From Trichoplax adhaerens (taxonomy: Eukaryota > Placozoa > Uniplacotomia > Trichoplacea > Trichoplacidae): DNA of 64,000 bases. Every line of letters starts with the position of its first letter. The stretch's first letter is position 1. Of this stretch, positions 13,227 through 26,349 are shown one piece after another. The stretch spans positions 6,969,751-7,033,750 of the forward strand of contig NW_002060945.1 in assembly GCF_000150275.1 (NCBI RefSeq). The letters are read 5' to 3'. The notes under the pieces were generated by a model. The model ran no database searches. It saw nothing but the letters and a program-made list of their open reading frames with translations, and was not told the DNA's origin. A program made the translations under genes and the position numbers.

Positions 13227-13490
13227 TATGTCACTTATTGTAAGTATGATTTGTTACTGTTGAGTGACATTGCTTTCGCAAACATTGTAAAAGACTGCAG
13301 GGATCTTCATTTGTAGTTTTTCGTATCCCAATCATGAATTAAAACCTATGTCACTTATTGTGTCGTATGATTTCTTGCTATAGAGTGACATTATTTTCGC
13401 AACCACTTCAAAGACTCCAAGGACTACCGTATTGTACTTGCCACTAGAGTTGCCAGGGACCTTCATTTGTAGTTTTTCGTCTTCCTATCG
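13227..13490. repeat. Direct duplication, 120-bp offset, between TNPO3 and GSKIP
   Basis: 'tatgtcacttattgt' occurs at 13227 and 13347. Both copies continue through 'gagtgacatt', 'tttcgcaa', 'aagact' and 'cttcatttgtagtttttcgt'. The second copy carries an internal insertion before the last block. In each unit gtcac and gtgac form a short inverted repeat. Confidence 0.8.
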
Positions 13491-13913
13491 TTAATTAATG
13501 GACCATTCATTAATTATTCATCAAGTATGGAATTAATAATTGATAACAGTAATTCTCCGAAAGATTGAGTAGTTCATAGAGAGCTTTATTGGTATTTGTT
13601 TGTATCCATCATTAAAAATAATGATCCATGGTCCGGCATTTTCTTCATATCCTCTCCCCTTGGCCTATGGTCATACCATGGACTTTTAGAAATACAATAT
13701 ACCAGCGTTGTTGATAATACAGTATAATGTTGAATGTTGTAGCACAGTACTTCTCTCTCTCTCTCAATCAAAAAGTATTACAGTTGATGTATGGTCTACT
13801 GCATACTAGTAATACACTCCACCATTCAATATTCGATAAAAAAGTGCAGTTAGACATTTTTGGATTCCCGCGGATTGTGCGGCCATTGCATTGTAGTGGC
13901 GTACGGTACGCTA

Positions 13914-13927
13914 GGGGGGGGGGGGGG
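13914..13927 (+). repeat. G14 homopolymer
   Basis: Fourteen consecutive G residues followed by GA repeats, about 220 bp upstream of the GSKIP ATG. This is striking in AT-rich DNA. The length may be uncertain because of sequencing error in homopolymers. Confidence 0.9.
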
Positions 13928-14148
13928 AGAGAGATCTACACAAGGTGTACGTGACTCTCGAGGCGTATGAATCGTCATCAAGCTCCTTGGTAACGAACAC
14001 TCGAGCTCGAGCAAGCTCCAGAAGTAGTTTTCTCCTAGCAGTCCATGATATTGCACACTATGCACTGTGCCATGCATGATGTAAGGTAGGCTGAAAATTA
14101 ATTTATAGGCAGCTGCTACAGCTGTTGACCGATCAGAGTTTACTCAAG

Positions 14149-16960
14149 ATGGATGCTAGTGAGAGCGGCGATATTCGCCAAGAAGCCTTGGCAATTATGA
14201 AAGAGATCGCTTTCTCTGTCAAGGATATTCATGCTGCAAAATCATTACCTTGGTTGTTCGAGATATGCTATATTAATGTCATCACTCAAGAGGGAAAGAA
14301 TTATTGCATTGAAGTGACAGCATCAGGATGGAGGGTAAAATTATCTACACACAATCTTGCTAGTGACTAATTAAAATTACTAATTATTGAAACAATGGAT
14401 AGTACAGAATGTAAAATCATCTTGATTAGCCTGTCTAACATTGCATTTCCTACGGGTAACTAGTAACTGTAAGCAGTCTAGACTTGTAGAGGAGGACTTT
14501 GTTTACTCGTATACTGTATTAAGTATGTCAAAATAAGGAAATACCTGTCAGCAAAATAAATCATGAAGTTTTACAATTGAGGTAAAATTGCTCACATAAA
14601 ACACTAACTAAATAGAGTATATCGCTTAGATCACAATCTTACGATGTAAAGCTATCTTGATTAATTTGGCTAACATCGCTTTTCCTACTGGTAACTATAA
14701 GCAGTCTAGATTTGTAAAGGGGGACTTTGTTTACTCGTATGCTGTATTACTGTAAGTTAATCTGTCAAAATTAGGAAATACCAGTCACCAAAATAAATCA
14801 TTAAGTTTTACAATTGAGGTAAAATTGCTCTTATAAAACACTAACTAAATAGAGTAGATCACTTAGTTCACAATCTTACGATGTAAAGCTATCTTGAGTA
14901 ACTTGGCTAATATTGCATTTCTTACTGGTGACTACAGTATAAGCAGTTTAGACTTGTATAGGTTAATGTTACAGTAACTTTGTTTACTCGTATACTGCAT
15001 TAAGGCTGTCAAAATTAGGAAATGCCAACCACTAGAATTGACACTGAATTGAGATAAAAATAGCTCACGAAAAACGCCAACTAAATACAGATAACATTCA
15101 AATTACAATCTGACGATATGAAATTCTTGATAAGGCTATGCTTCCGGATATTATTCAATTAAATTTTGAACCCCAATAATGCAGTCAGTTCACAATACGC
15201 GTATACTAAGATATTAAGTGAAATCAACTGTAATCAAACTAAATGTGAAAGCTACATTATTGATTAAAATACAGAATCTTGAAAGAAAATTTTTAAAATT
15301 AACTGTCATTAAACCTCTGATTATAATTAATTATATATAATTAACAATTGAATTATTTTTTACTGGAACGCACTAATTTACTGGTTGCCATTTTTACCTG
15401 TACCAATATTACCGTTCGCTCTAGATCGATTGATTTCAATAATAATCCGCATTGCGCTATTTAAAATATTCCATTTTTTTATCTATGCGTTTGGTAAGAC
15501 AGTAGACTGTTGCTATTCAGTTAATGCATTGCACTGCTGTACTAATTAAAATAATTGATGTTTCTCCTAACTAATATTGTACAAAATGGGATTGCCAATC
15601 CAGCAGATGCTTGGTGTTGCTGTAACAGCCAATCAGTTAATATATTACACTTTTTAAAATACAAATAGTTCACTCAAAATTAATACAAGTCCACCAGACA
15701 CTTGCTTTTGTTTGAAATAGCAATCGCTTAATGTATTGCACGACAAAAAATACTTCACATTTCACCGACAGTTATTACAAATCTAGTAGATAACTGATAT
15801 CGGTTTAAATACCAATCAGTTAGTGCATTGCACTATTTTTAAATCACTTCGTAATTCATCTAAAGCTATTCAGTAGATCTTTTATCACGAAGGAGATATT
15901 ATAAAGTAATTGTATTTTTCCTCCGTGGATCTAGCACATCTACCAAGTAAAACCATGCTTCTAATGTTCGTTTCTGGATTGATATTATTACTACTACCCT
16001 ACCTTTTATCCTATACACAACTTTCTGATCAATACGTACAATTTTACGTTAATTATTATAGCTCAATTCAACACCACTCAACTACTCGTTATTTATGAGT
16101 AATCCCTTATGTAGTATACTTCTATCATTTAATTAATTTACAAATTATACGCTATGAGTCTGATATCGTCACGGCTTGATATTGGCTTCAATACCAAATC
16201 AGTTAATACCTTGTACTATTTTAAATGACTATTCGTTATTAGTTTGTTGCCATCACAGCTTCGTATTGGCTGAAATGCCAATCAGTTAATGCCTTGTGCT
16301 ACTTTAAATGACTCCGTGTTTCACCTACAAATCCAGCAAATACATTATTGCAAAGAGTCCTAATAGCATATGTAAAATTATCTATGCTATAATACGCCAA
16401 ATATATCATACGACGTTCGCAGTGGGTAACTAGAGCTAGTAGCATTGTGCTATTTAGAATGCTTTGTATTTTACACAGTGACTACTGTATAAATGTGGTA
16501 GATTCTCGGTCTCCGAATATTCCTGACGTTTCCTAACGTTGGAGAGTTATGTACAATGCGTTATTCTATCATACATTATTGTACTACACGATCAAGATAG
16601 CTTTTGCTGGTATACAGGGAGATCGTATAGCTACACTATTTAGTAAAGCAATCAGTCGATACTATCACAATCAGATTGCTAACCTTGCAACTATATCAAT
16701 TTTTAAAACGTTATTGTGGCTTATACCTGAATTTATAACTTAATGAGAAGATCCAAGATACCATGAATAATGTAATTTTATATATTTTTGCTCTTAAGAT
16801 TGTTGGATACGAAAATAATAAAATTGATGCAGACAATCCATCTGACTATTACGAAACATTATACTCTCTGTTGGATAATTACAGCCCGTTATATCGAGAA
16901 AGCTTTGGTCAGGCAGTCATCGCGAAATTGAATAAATTTAAAGAAACAGATCCACAATAA
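14149..16960 (+). CDS. GSKIP: GSK3-beta interaction protein (GSKIP, DUF727), two exons
   Basis: A small scaffold that binds GSK3-beta and, in vertebrates, the PKA RII subunit. Exon 1 is 14149-14334 (62 codons), ending at AGG before GTAAAA. Exon 2 is 16799-16960 (53 residues plus stop), after an acceptor CTTAAG. The junction is in phase 0 and rebuilds the family segment ASGWR-IVGYENN. Residues ~10-26 (EALAIMKEIAFSVKDI) align with the RII-binding amphipathic helix of human GSKIP. YINVITQEGKNYCIEVTASG is the conserved core, and YETLYSLLDNYSPLYRESFG followed by AVIAKLNKF matches the C-terminal GSK3-binding segment. The predicted 115 residues compare with 139 in human; the difference is a shorter N-terminus. 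Start chosen at the first in-frame ATG of the exon. The 2.46-kb intron is full of repeats. Confidence 0.94.
14409..15125. repeat. Three diverged tandem copies of a ~235-bp unit inside the GSKIP intron
   Basis: The landmark 'agcagtctagacttgta' recurs at about 14473, 14701 and 14942, and 'acaattgaggtaaaattgct' at about 14573 and 14811. Each copy also carries 'gactttgtttactcgtat' or a close variant and 'cactaactaaatagag' or a decayed form. The third copy is the most diverged. The array is non-coding. Confidence 0.85.
15515..16460. repeat. Dispersed motif CAATCAGTTAATGCATTGCAC, six to seven degenerate copies
   Basis: Variants of 'caatcagttaatgcattgca' followed by 'ctattttaaat' occur near 15516, 15630, 15721, 15812, 16196, 16279 and, weakly, 16436. 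The first four are about 90-115 bp apart, and neighbouring text ('ttcacc', 'atccagca', 'gcttcgtattggct') also recurs. This looks like a decayed minisatellite occupying the second half of the GSKIP intron. Confidence 0.75.
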
Positions 16961-18179
16961 TATAACGCAAACACATTATACTGCTACCACGGCTAGTATA
17001 AAGGATATCAATCAATAGTAATAATAATCCACCCCAAATTTTTGTCCGTTTTTATGCGTGTACTGGCTATACTCTATTCGATGTCAAGATTAACTAAGGA
17101 TAGTATGAAAGGAACTTGTAATCTAATTTGAAAATAATATCTGTATGTTTACCTGCAATATACTGTATGAGTATAAATAAATTAAATCATAAATTCAACC
17201 TTCTATAGCATTTTATCTGCATGTAAATTTACTCATAAATTTTACCTTTACAATAAACTAATTGCCTAGGTATTAAACCGTCTAATTTCATAATGCCTCA
17301 AGTACTCAAACTTTCATTTCGAAAATATTGCACAATATGATAACCACTAGCTTTAATAAATTTATCCAGCACTCTACTGCCCATAAATGCGCGAGTTGTA
17401 TCCTGATTTTTAATAACGTCACTTTATGAACCATAGATCCGATTTGAAGTATTCTTTTTAATAACCGTTAGATAAGTAACATCAACAAGTTTTTACTTAT
17501 AGAGTTTATCACTAAACGAAGTAAATGTAGTTCACTATTGATACACAGATGTAAGAATATGAAGTAGCTTATTGTTAAACATTTCACAATTGACAGCAAT
17601 AAATTGAAAGAGCTATAGTACTTACAACTTTTTTAAATTTCAGATTACCAAATGAAGGTGTTAGTAAGATACACGAATAAAACTATAATTGATTAATCTA
17701 CCCGGTATATATATATATATCATATATATATATATTTTTAATTACATGAGCACAGGATTTAGTATCTTTCACGCTTACTGCCATAGCTTGTATACATTAA
17801 TTTATATAGTTGACAGTACTGTAGTTTCTACTATGTCTAGTATTTAATATTGGCGAAGCAATTACCGTTTGACCACGGTAATCTTACATTTAATAAATAT
17901 ACAATGAAAATACTATGATATTTTCTGTATCTATTTAAGGGGAAAATAAATCATGTAGTACGAATGTAGGCTACGCTACATGGATTAAATTATAGTTTAT
18001 GGTTAAATTGATATACTAGCAACAAAAATTTGCTGATCAACTTCTAATATTGGACATGATTTGCATTAAGAATGAAAGATATATCTAATTTCGGTGTGAC
18101 TACTAAATAAGAATGTAAAGATACATTTTAATGTGGAAGATACGTTTAATAAAAATAATGTGTTATTTCACAAAGACCC
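16961..18179. other. Tail-to-tail intergenic region, GSKIP and EFCAB6
   Basis: About 1.2 kb between converging stop codons. It contains an (AT)n tract at about 17704-17735 (TATATATA on both sides of a central C) that could form a cruciform. Nothing else recognisable is present. Confidence 0.5.
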
Positions 18180-21100
18180 TTAAAGTCTATCTAAATGTAT
18201 CAAACATCTCAGAAAATCTTCATATGATATGTTGCCAGAAATATCACTATCGAAATACGTCAAAAGATGATAAAATTGATCATCTTGCAGAGTAACACCG
18301 CAATCTTCAAGAAGGCTTTTCAGGACTAAAACATCTACTTTTCCACTGCCTGATTCGTCCATCTTCTTCAATAACCGTCTTATTGGTTTCCATTGAGGCA
18401 TAATCTATTAATTAATAGCAACGGTAGATCAGTTTAGATCCTTTTGATATAGTACTGTACTTGTTAAAAGTAGTTAATGTACGTATAACCATTTAGAACT
18501 TGACGATGCAATATATCTGTCTCAATTCTATTAACGCTAGTCTCTGCTTAGTAAATTTTCGATAAGTTACCTTTCTCTGTATTTTGATTAGTATTGCTCG
18601 GGCATCGTTATCAAATTGAAAAGATGAACTCGGCAAAGGAGTTTCATAACGAGGTCCAACTATACGACCAGGAATAGGTGTTGTTTGAGCATTAGTTTCC
18701 TTAATTTTCAGACGATTTAATGCAATATCGTTTAGCAGAACGCTATAATCGATCCTAAAAATATTATCGTAAGCAAAAAATAGTATCAGATAGATACCAT
18801 ACGTATACGATTATGTTAATTTCACAATGGACCACTTATGTTATGTGTCTGTTAGCAATACCTATATATTTTAATACCTACCCTAAGCCATTTTTGTGTC
18901 GATACAACTCATTTATAGCCTCCCACTGTTCATCAGTAAGGTCGACAGAAGCATATTCCATAAAAATTTTCTATTTTCATATAAGAAATTTTATTAGACA
19001 ATAAATTTCATTCGTTATTCGATTTAGAAACAAAATTAGCTACAATTACATCCTTCTTAAACAAGCTATATAGATCCTCTAAGGCATATGCAATGGATAA
19101 TGATCGTATCTTTACCTTTACAGCAGAGAGAGGGATTGCTTGAGTTCGTGATAAATCGATATCTCCAAATGTTTTCCTAATTTCATTGAATTTATGGCCA
19201 CTCTAGTAGTTTGAGTGTAAAAGAGTTAAACAGTGAATTAACGAACAAGAAATCCTCCAGATACTTAATTAATAAGAAATTCATACTAACCTTAGACGTA
19301 ATTATTTTGATAGCTTTTTCTTGAATCTTATGAAGTTTGTGCTCCGTTTTTTTCTGCTTTATAAGGATTTTTACATCGCTTGTCATTTTGCTATCTTTGC
19401 CGCGTAAATGTTGATCATCTAAATATTAATGGATAAATCATATATCATTACAAGTAATCAGAATTATTATAAAACTACATTAATTTCTATCTAATATATA
19501 AATTAATCAAAATTATTAATCATTATATCTAACCTAGGAATTCCTGCGGCTTTAGTATATGACTTTTGGTAAAATATTGATACAGATCAACAAATTTGAT
19601 CTTCTTTACAGTTTTTCCGCGAATAGATCGGAAAAAGGTCAAGACTTCATCTGTTTCCAATGTTATTCCATACCTAAAAATGAAATTAAGATTGCACTAT
19701 TACAGTACCGGGCTTCATCGGTCGTTAAGAAGTGAATAAATCATTCTTTTAAAATAGCTATAACAATCAGCCTTAAGACTTAATTAGGGTAATAATCTTC
19801 AATCTATTACTCGTACTTTGAAGCAAGGAGAATTAAATCGGCAGCAGAGACTTCTCCCGTTCGCTTCTTGTCAATTTTAAAAATAAATGACTAATTGGAG
19901 GACAAAAATGGGAAATTAATTCAGTTTTATCTCATTCAAAATACATATTCGTGGAATCCACCAACCTTATTTGCAGTATGAAATCTTTTCGAAAATATCG
20001 GACGGATTTCGTTTTCAATCTGCGTAAACATCAAGGCATTTTATTACAGAATTCGATTGGAAAAAAATTCTTGTCGTACGATATAAATATATATATTTTA
20101 TAATTTTTCATGTATAGGATGATAGCTATTATTCAGCAATTATAACGTACACTAACTAGTACTAAATTATACAGCAGCTTTACTGTAAAATAATATATTT
20201 ATCATAACGACATTGGAATCCAAGATTTTGCACATTTTAGTTAATACTGTATATAGCATATATTAAGAATGTTAGTTTCGGATATCCAGCAGCTATAATA
20301 CTTATTCTGCTTGTAGTATTTTATATTTTGGGGGAGGGGGCACTAGAATACATGAAATGTGATATGAAGCTAATATGTAATATGCAAGCTGCATTTTACC
20401 TCCTTTAACGTTCTTCCGGCTGCAACTTCACTTTTGAATCGAACAACTTTAGTGTTCGAATTTGAAAGTGGCAACTCACTAGTTTTTTCTTTAGCATCAT
20501 CAACTGCAGACTCTGGCAGATCAACACGATTGAAATCACTCCGATAACTGAATTTGTTGCTGCTTCCACTTTTTTCAAAAGATTTATATTCAATCGGAGT
20601 AGCAGTTATATCTTCGTTAGCCATAGTGATCGTTGCTGGAACAGAAGGCGCTTTTATAGGTTCCTCTTTAACTTCCTGTGATTTTCCGCTTCGGTTTATT
20701 AGCCGCATCAAACTAGCAGATGAGCTATATTGAATGTAAAGACTATTTAATTCACTAATACCTTCAAGATACTCTTACTATAGGCAATTAAATCTTTATG
20801 TGCATACTATTGAGGGATTAATAAATAGCAACATTTAATAATAATTAATGTATAAAGTCAATTCTTACGCATCATCAAGCAGTGTAAGAAATCGCGGATA
20901 ATCGATTCCTCGCAATTCTTCAATTTCAGTGGAATGCAGAAGTTCGTCAAATTCAGAATCAGTTAAGCTATTACTTAAAATTGATTCCAAGCACAAGCGA
21001 AAATCATATTTGTTGACTAAGCCACATTTTTCGGAATCGAATACCCTGTAGTAGAATACAGCAGTTAATGTACCATCCATTAAAGAGCGATTAAATTAGT

Positions 21101-24100
21101 AAAGACAGAAATTTATATAGATATGAATCAAATATACATGTAATAACTATATATAATCAAAGTACTTATTGATAATTTATACAGTGAGCGTATATCATTG
21201 AAATAATATGGATCAGCAATTCACACACCTAAACTTCTCCAATATTGAAATAAATTTTTTATGAAGAATTTGAGCAATTTTAGCTTCTGCCATCATTGAA
21301 GTATGTAAGTCGACATAATTCGATTTCACAGGAACAGGATCTGGTTGACTAAAACAAGGTAGGATGAATACATGAAATTATCAACCTATTTTATTATTTA
21401 AACATTGAATGTAGGATATCAGTAGATATGCTACTTTAGTATATCAAGATTGACCTACGTTGTCATGATGGAATGTAAGATTCCATTAGTTTGACGACTA
21501 AGAAACTTCGTTACCAATTCAATATAAGAAAGAGCATTTTCCTCGCGATGACTGATCCTATATTGCGCATCATAAGCACACAAAGAGACGAAAAAATTTT
21601 AGCCGATATTCCTATCATCCCTATATACTTGCATATTCTATTAGATAAATTATACGCTATATACAAAGTCATATACCAAGTGATACTATTTCTGGTATTC
21701 TATCACCAATTGTTTGATCGAATTATACCAATTATATAATCAATAAGTTAGTAAAAATTTGTATTGTAATTTTCTTATACCTTTGCAAGAAATATTCCAA
21801 ATCTATTGGAGATAGCTTAAGCTTGAAATAATTATTGATAATCGTACGAAAATTTTGCCTGGTTACCTAATTAAATTATTTAAATCAAATAAGACAATTT
21901 AAATTCATTATTATAAATATCAATTTATGCTGCCACTAGTTTTCAGATATAGGACTGTCACTAATCTTATCAAGGGTAGAAGCAACACCATCATATAAAA
22001 TAACCAAAATACAACTACAATTTTACCTTTCCGATTTTATCATGATCATATTTTTGAAATTCCTGAATTAAGTCTTCAAATGGTTCTTCCAACTAGAGCA
22101 TTTTATTAAAGTTGTTTTAAAATGACAAATGGAACTAAGAGTCTTTACCAAAATTGAATAACAAAATTTCTATTAAAGTTTAGATATTTATTCTCGTGAT
22201 CTTCCTAAATATAATGGCATAGCTCACTGCTGCATAGCTTACGACCTTAAAAACTAACGAATTTTGTAAATATCAATTCTAATTAATATTATTGTCTACG
22301 TTTACTAAATATAATTACTGTACCAAACTATTATATCAGTATAGCCAACTATTTGATATTTAGGTTTATTTATGGTATACTCGCATGTAAAACTATAGTA
22401 TTCAAGTTCTAAAGTTCCAAAGCTCATTAATATCCCTTATTTACTTCATGCATATTAAAACTCACGATATAGCTAAGTCTAATTGTTCACACAGCTTATA
22501 GAAAAATTATTTAAAACATGTTACCTTATGCACCAGGCGTTGTAAAGCAGCACAAATTTTTTTAATTAGCTTTTGTGGTTGTTTTTTAGAGGCGTCTTGA
22601 CCTGATGGTTTTTCATCACTTGACTGTCTTGATTTAGATCTAGCAGCAGTTATATCTAGTACGAACCAATCAAATAATTTATCGTGGAGGTAAAAGAAAA
22701 AGACAGCAACAATTCTCAGTATACTAAAGTATTTAGGTTGCATACCCAATATATTTTCTATTATTTTATAGAGAACTATAAGAATTAGCAGTAATAGAAA
22801 TGGAATTTATTATACCTAACAGCTTATCATAATCAATGCCCAATCTACGAAACACTTTTCCTGTTTTCATACCACCAACACCATGGAGATCGCATCTATA
22901 GTAACATCGAATGAATTGATTATTAATAATATTCAGTACGTATTAACTTTCTTTAAATATAGTAAATGGCTCTCGTTAAATACAGTTAATAAACGAGTTT
23001 TTGCCCATATTTAATGATAAAGGGATTACAGATACTGTAATATATACGTAAAATAATAATCCGTAAGAATTTAAATCCAAGTAATAAAAGCAATGTTGTA
23101 CTAATGCTATAAGGTAATCTTTTTTACCTGTCCCACAGCTTTTCAAATTCAAAATCGGTCATAGAAATCTTTAAATTTTCTAACATGATACGAAATTGTG
23201 GCTTTAATATCTGTCCATTTTCAACTAAACATTCCAGGGGTAAAATATCATATAATGCCAATGTCCTAATACGGTATAAGAACAACAAGTAACATCTTTA
23301 CGTACTCATCAGCGGATACTTCTAGTTGCGAAATTTTACTACATCATAGAGACTACGTGCAATTTTATAAATAATGCATTAGATTTATAAATTATAATTA
23401 AGCTTACCCATCTAATGCTCTATTGCGTAAATGCGCTTGAACTTGAGTTGCTGTCCACTCTACTGGTGCTAATTCAGGTTTATTATTTAACCTCTGTACA
23501 GGATCTACCCAAGCTACATGGTTGCTAGACTATCATTTAAACATTGTTAAAAACAACGAATTTCAAACAAGCAGTCAACACTGTTAACATTATTATAAGC
23601 TACCTACGTGCAAAATTAACCCTACAGTTATTAAGTTCTGAAATTATTACTACTTTATTAATGATAATAAAATTTGTAAGCTAACCTCAGTGTCTTTAAT
23701 AGCGGCGATAAACTCATCAAACGAAATAGCCTTTTTCTTAGATAAATTCAGACTAATAGCAGAATAGTTTAATATCAAATAAGTTGATGGACGTAAAATA
23801 AGCTTTTACAAATAATAGAAGAAAGCTTAATAATCGAAGCGTAAAATTACTAGATTTATATAATAAAAATTAAATTCTGTATAACTGTAAGCTTATACTA
23901 TTTTCTCAATACGATATAAATTGTTATTTTGAACATATTAACTAACTATAAATAATAATTTTTATGGCATACTACCCTAAAATTTAGGTAGAATATACTG
24001 TACAGTATAATATTGACATTCATGAATACCTCTTAAGTAGTGAAGCAATTTGTCCTGGAAATAAATATCCACACAAGTGATATATAATTCTTCCCATAGC

Positions 24101-25699
24101 CTCTCTATAGAAACAATTGTAATATCTGTTACGATTACACGTACAGGTATACATATACATTTATAGCGGGCTAATATATGAAAAAATATAAAAAAAATCT
24201 AATCTGCTTAATTAAATCTGAATTAATGATATTATAAATAAATAGCGAATAATATTTATTAATTTACCTAGGAGCGTTTCCTTTTCCATAAGGATCTGAC
24301 GCTTTAAATGCTTGTTTGATACCGTGAAAACTCGTCGGTATTTTCTCTCGTATTAGTTGTATTAACTAAAAATAGAGTAAAATATTTCAGAAAAGGGTTA
24401 GAACATATAATTTTTAAATAATCAGAAAGTTAATGATAAATATTAGTTGCTTAGAGCTAGGATTAACGTCAACTGACAAACCTCAGGAGCATTCATCTTG
24501 TGTCTTGGAACATTATCAAGTATAGAGCCTAAATTAACAATTAGAGGAGCTTATTTATTAGGCAACTCAAATACTTTTTTACAATATTACAGATAGTAAA
24601 TAGGGTAGCTTTGCTATGACAAATATATTATACTCTATCTCCAACAAATTTTTAATGCGAGTATTATACATTCTGCCCAAATAATTTAGTTAATATCTCA
24701 AAATGGATATTGAAAGAGTATAAATCTATAAACATATTGCATAACATATTCAATTAATTCAATTAATTAAAATATATTCTTAGTGATCTCAAACTATAAA
24801 ATTTCAATCGTGTATAACATATAAACTATGTAAAAATAATTAAATGTAATTTAGAATAACAGATTCGATTACAGAGATTAAATAAGGGTGTCTAAAATAC
24901 GCTTTAGCTTTAATTTGGACATTTCCTTATTTACTTAAATTGTAAAGATTAAATTTAATAACTTGCCTAACAAGAAATTTCATTAGCTATTTAAAGAATT
25001 ACTGTTATCGTTATCATAGAATCCTATTTATATTAAGCTACATTACAGCACGGTAATTTATTTAAAACACAACATAGGCCCCAATTTTCTTATTAAATTT
25101 AATGGATCTTTCTGATCATTAACTCATAATTACAATATTGATCTTGATAAAATAGTCAAATTTAGAAAGCGATAACAGTGTTACTACAATAAGGAGCATA
25201 CACATTCGCGTACGTGTATCTTTTTTATCGATAGCAAATTCATAAAAATTACTCAATTTAATTTTAAATTATTATAAGCAACTAGAAAAAAGATTCCTTA
25301 CTCCAGATGTGGTAATCTTTCTGGATATGATCTATAAGTATCTCCTTAAAGTATCTAACCTGGCCATGTCGAAAGTCGTTGATGTTTCCGGCTCGGAAGA
25401 TTTTGATTATTTTCTGTTCTTAACGGAGGTAGATCGTTTTCTTCCGATACATTATGATTTTGATTATTTATATCATCATCGAATTTAACGTGAATGGATT
25501 TACTTAGATTTTGGTTGGTTGATCGATCATACTGATGACTTGTTGGTCGTGAACTATTATAGTTAGCTGATGCACCTCGTATTTTTAATTCTGATTTATT
25601 TCCAAGTCGCGTTAATGGATGTTCAATCACTGGTAATTGTGGGCCATAGCGATTTCTTTCGCCTCTTGCTGAGGTAATTGAATTAACAGTGGTTGCCAT
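18180..25699 (-). CDS. EFCAB6: EFCAB6-like protein with many EF-hands
   Basis: A long multi-EF-hand protein; human EFCAB6 (DJBP) binds DJ-1 and the androgen receptor. The ATG at 25699 opens a low-complexity basic exon (25699-25361). About twenty small exons follow, located near 24530-24481, 24366-24270, 24110-24030, 23760-23687, 23530-23407, 23240-23129, 22895-22816, 22640-22524, 22092-22025, 21871-21777, 21350-21228, 21078-20869, 20715-20400, 20030-19977, 19890-19819, 19673-19534, 19390-19291, 19202-19116, 18970-18882, 18754-18571 and 18404-18180. Individual ends are approximate except for the last ones. The C-terminal exon (MPQWKPIRRLLKKMDESGSG, then YFDSDISGNISYEDFL) aligns directly with the EFCAB6 C-terminus. 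The exon at 21078-20869 (YRVFDSEKCGLVNKYDFRL) is another EFCAB6-type EF-hand. Most loops are degenerate (first hand of the last pair lacks Glu12), so much of the protein probably does not bind calcium. It appears shorter than the ~1,500-residue human protein. Assignment of all exons to one gene is inferred. Confidence 0.78.
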
Positions 25700-26349
25700 T
25701 ACTTCTTTTTCCCAAAATGGCTAATCCTAATTTATATCTTTCCCCCTTCCTCAACTGCAATTGTATATAATAATCGTGTCAAGTTAGAGAGAATGTTTCC
25801 ATGACGACCAGCGTCTTCTTGAAGATACTCTATCCTTGACCTAATAGACATAATACAGTATCCATAGTCTTGCTTGTTCCCTCCTAGTGCAACAGTCAAT
25901 AGAGTTTACTTTTTAATTATCTTTAGTTACCGCATAGCAATAAAATTGGTCAACATTAATGCATATTGATTCAATATCGACCACAATCTATCGCTAATGT
26001 AATATATAGTAATACTAGATACACTTACAAGTATTACAACAATATCTTTAAGATTAAACTTCATTTACATAATAATTACTCAAGTTATTGTCGTTATAAT
26101 AGATTAATGAATGCAATAAGGGTTCCTTTTATTCAATTTTTCATAGGGTAGTTTAACTTAGTTTGGTCAACAATTGCTGTAGTGCTACTATAGCAATCGT
26201 TGATGTTTTCAGTATTATCGAGTTGGGTTTATTAACCATATTCTGTTTGTATTGATTTAATAAAGTAATTTCTATAACAGTGGAATGGATTTTATTCAAC
26301 TAAAAACGTAATTACCATAAGTAAACAAGATACAATCCACGACTGTCAT

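Larger units (their letters stand above)
12839..14148. promoter_or_regulatory. Head-to-head TNPO3/GSKIP intergenic region
   Basis: The 1.3 kb between two divergent start codons should hold both promoters. It contains a dense TACTGTAC/GTACAGTA palindrome cluster (12930-13206), a 120-bp direct duplication (13227-13490), a CT dinucleotide run (about 13752-13766) and a run of 14 G (13914-13927). No ORF here resembles a protein; the short ones over the palindromes are by-products of the repeat. Confidence 0.6.

Noticed and set aside
16549-16743. Hydrophobic 64-residue ORF before GSKIP exon 2
   Set aside because: Lies wholly in the GSKIP intron, shows no family features and is explained by AT-rich composition.
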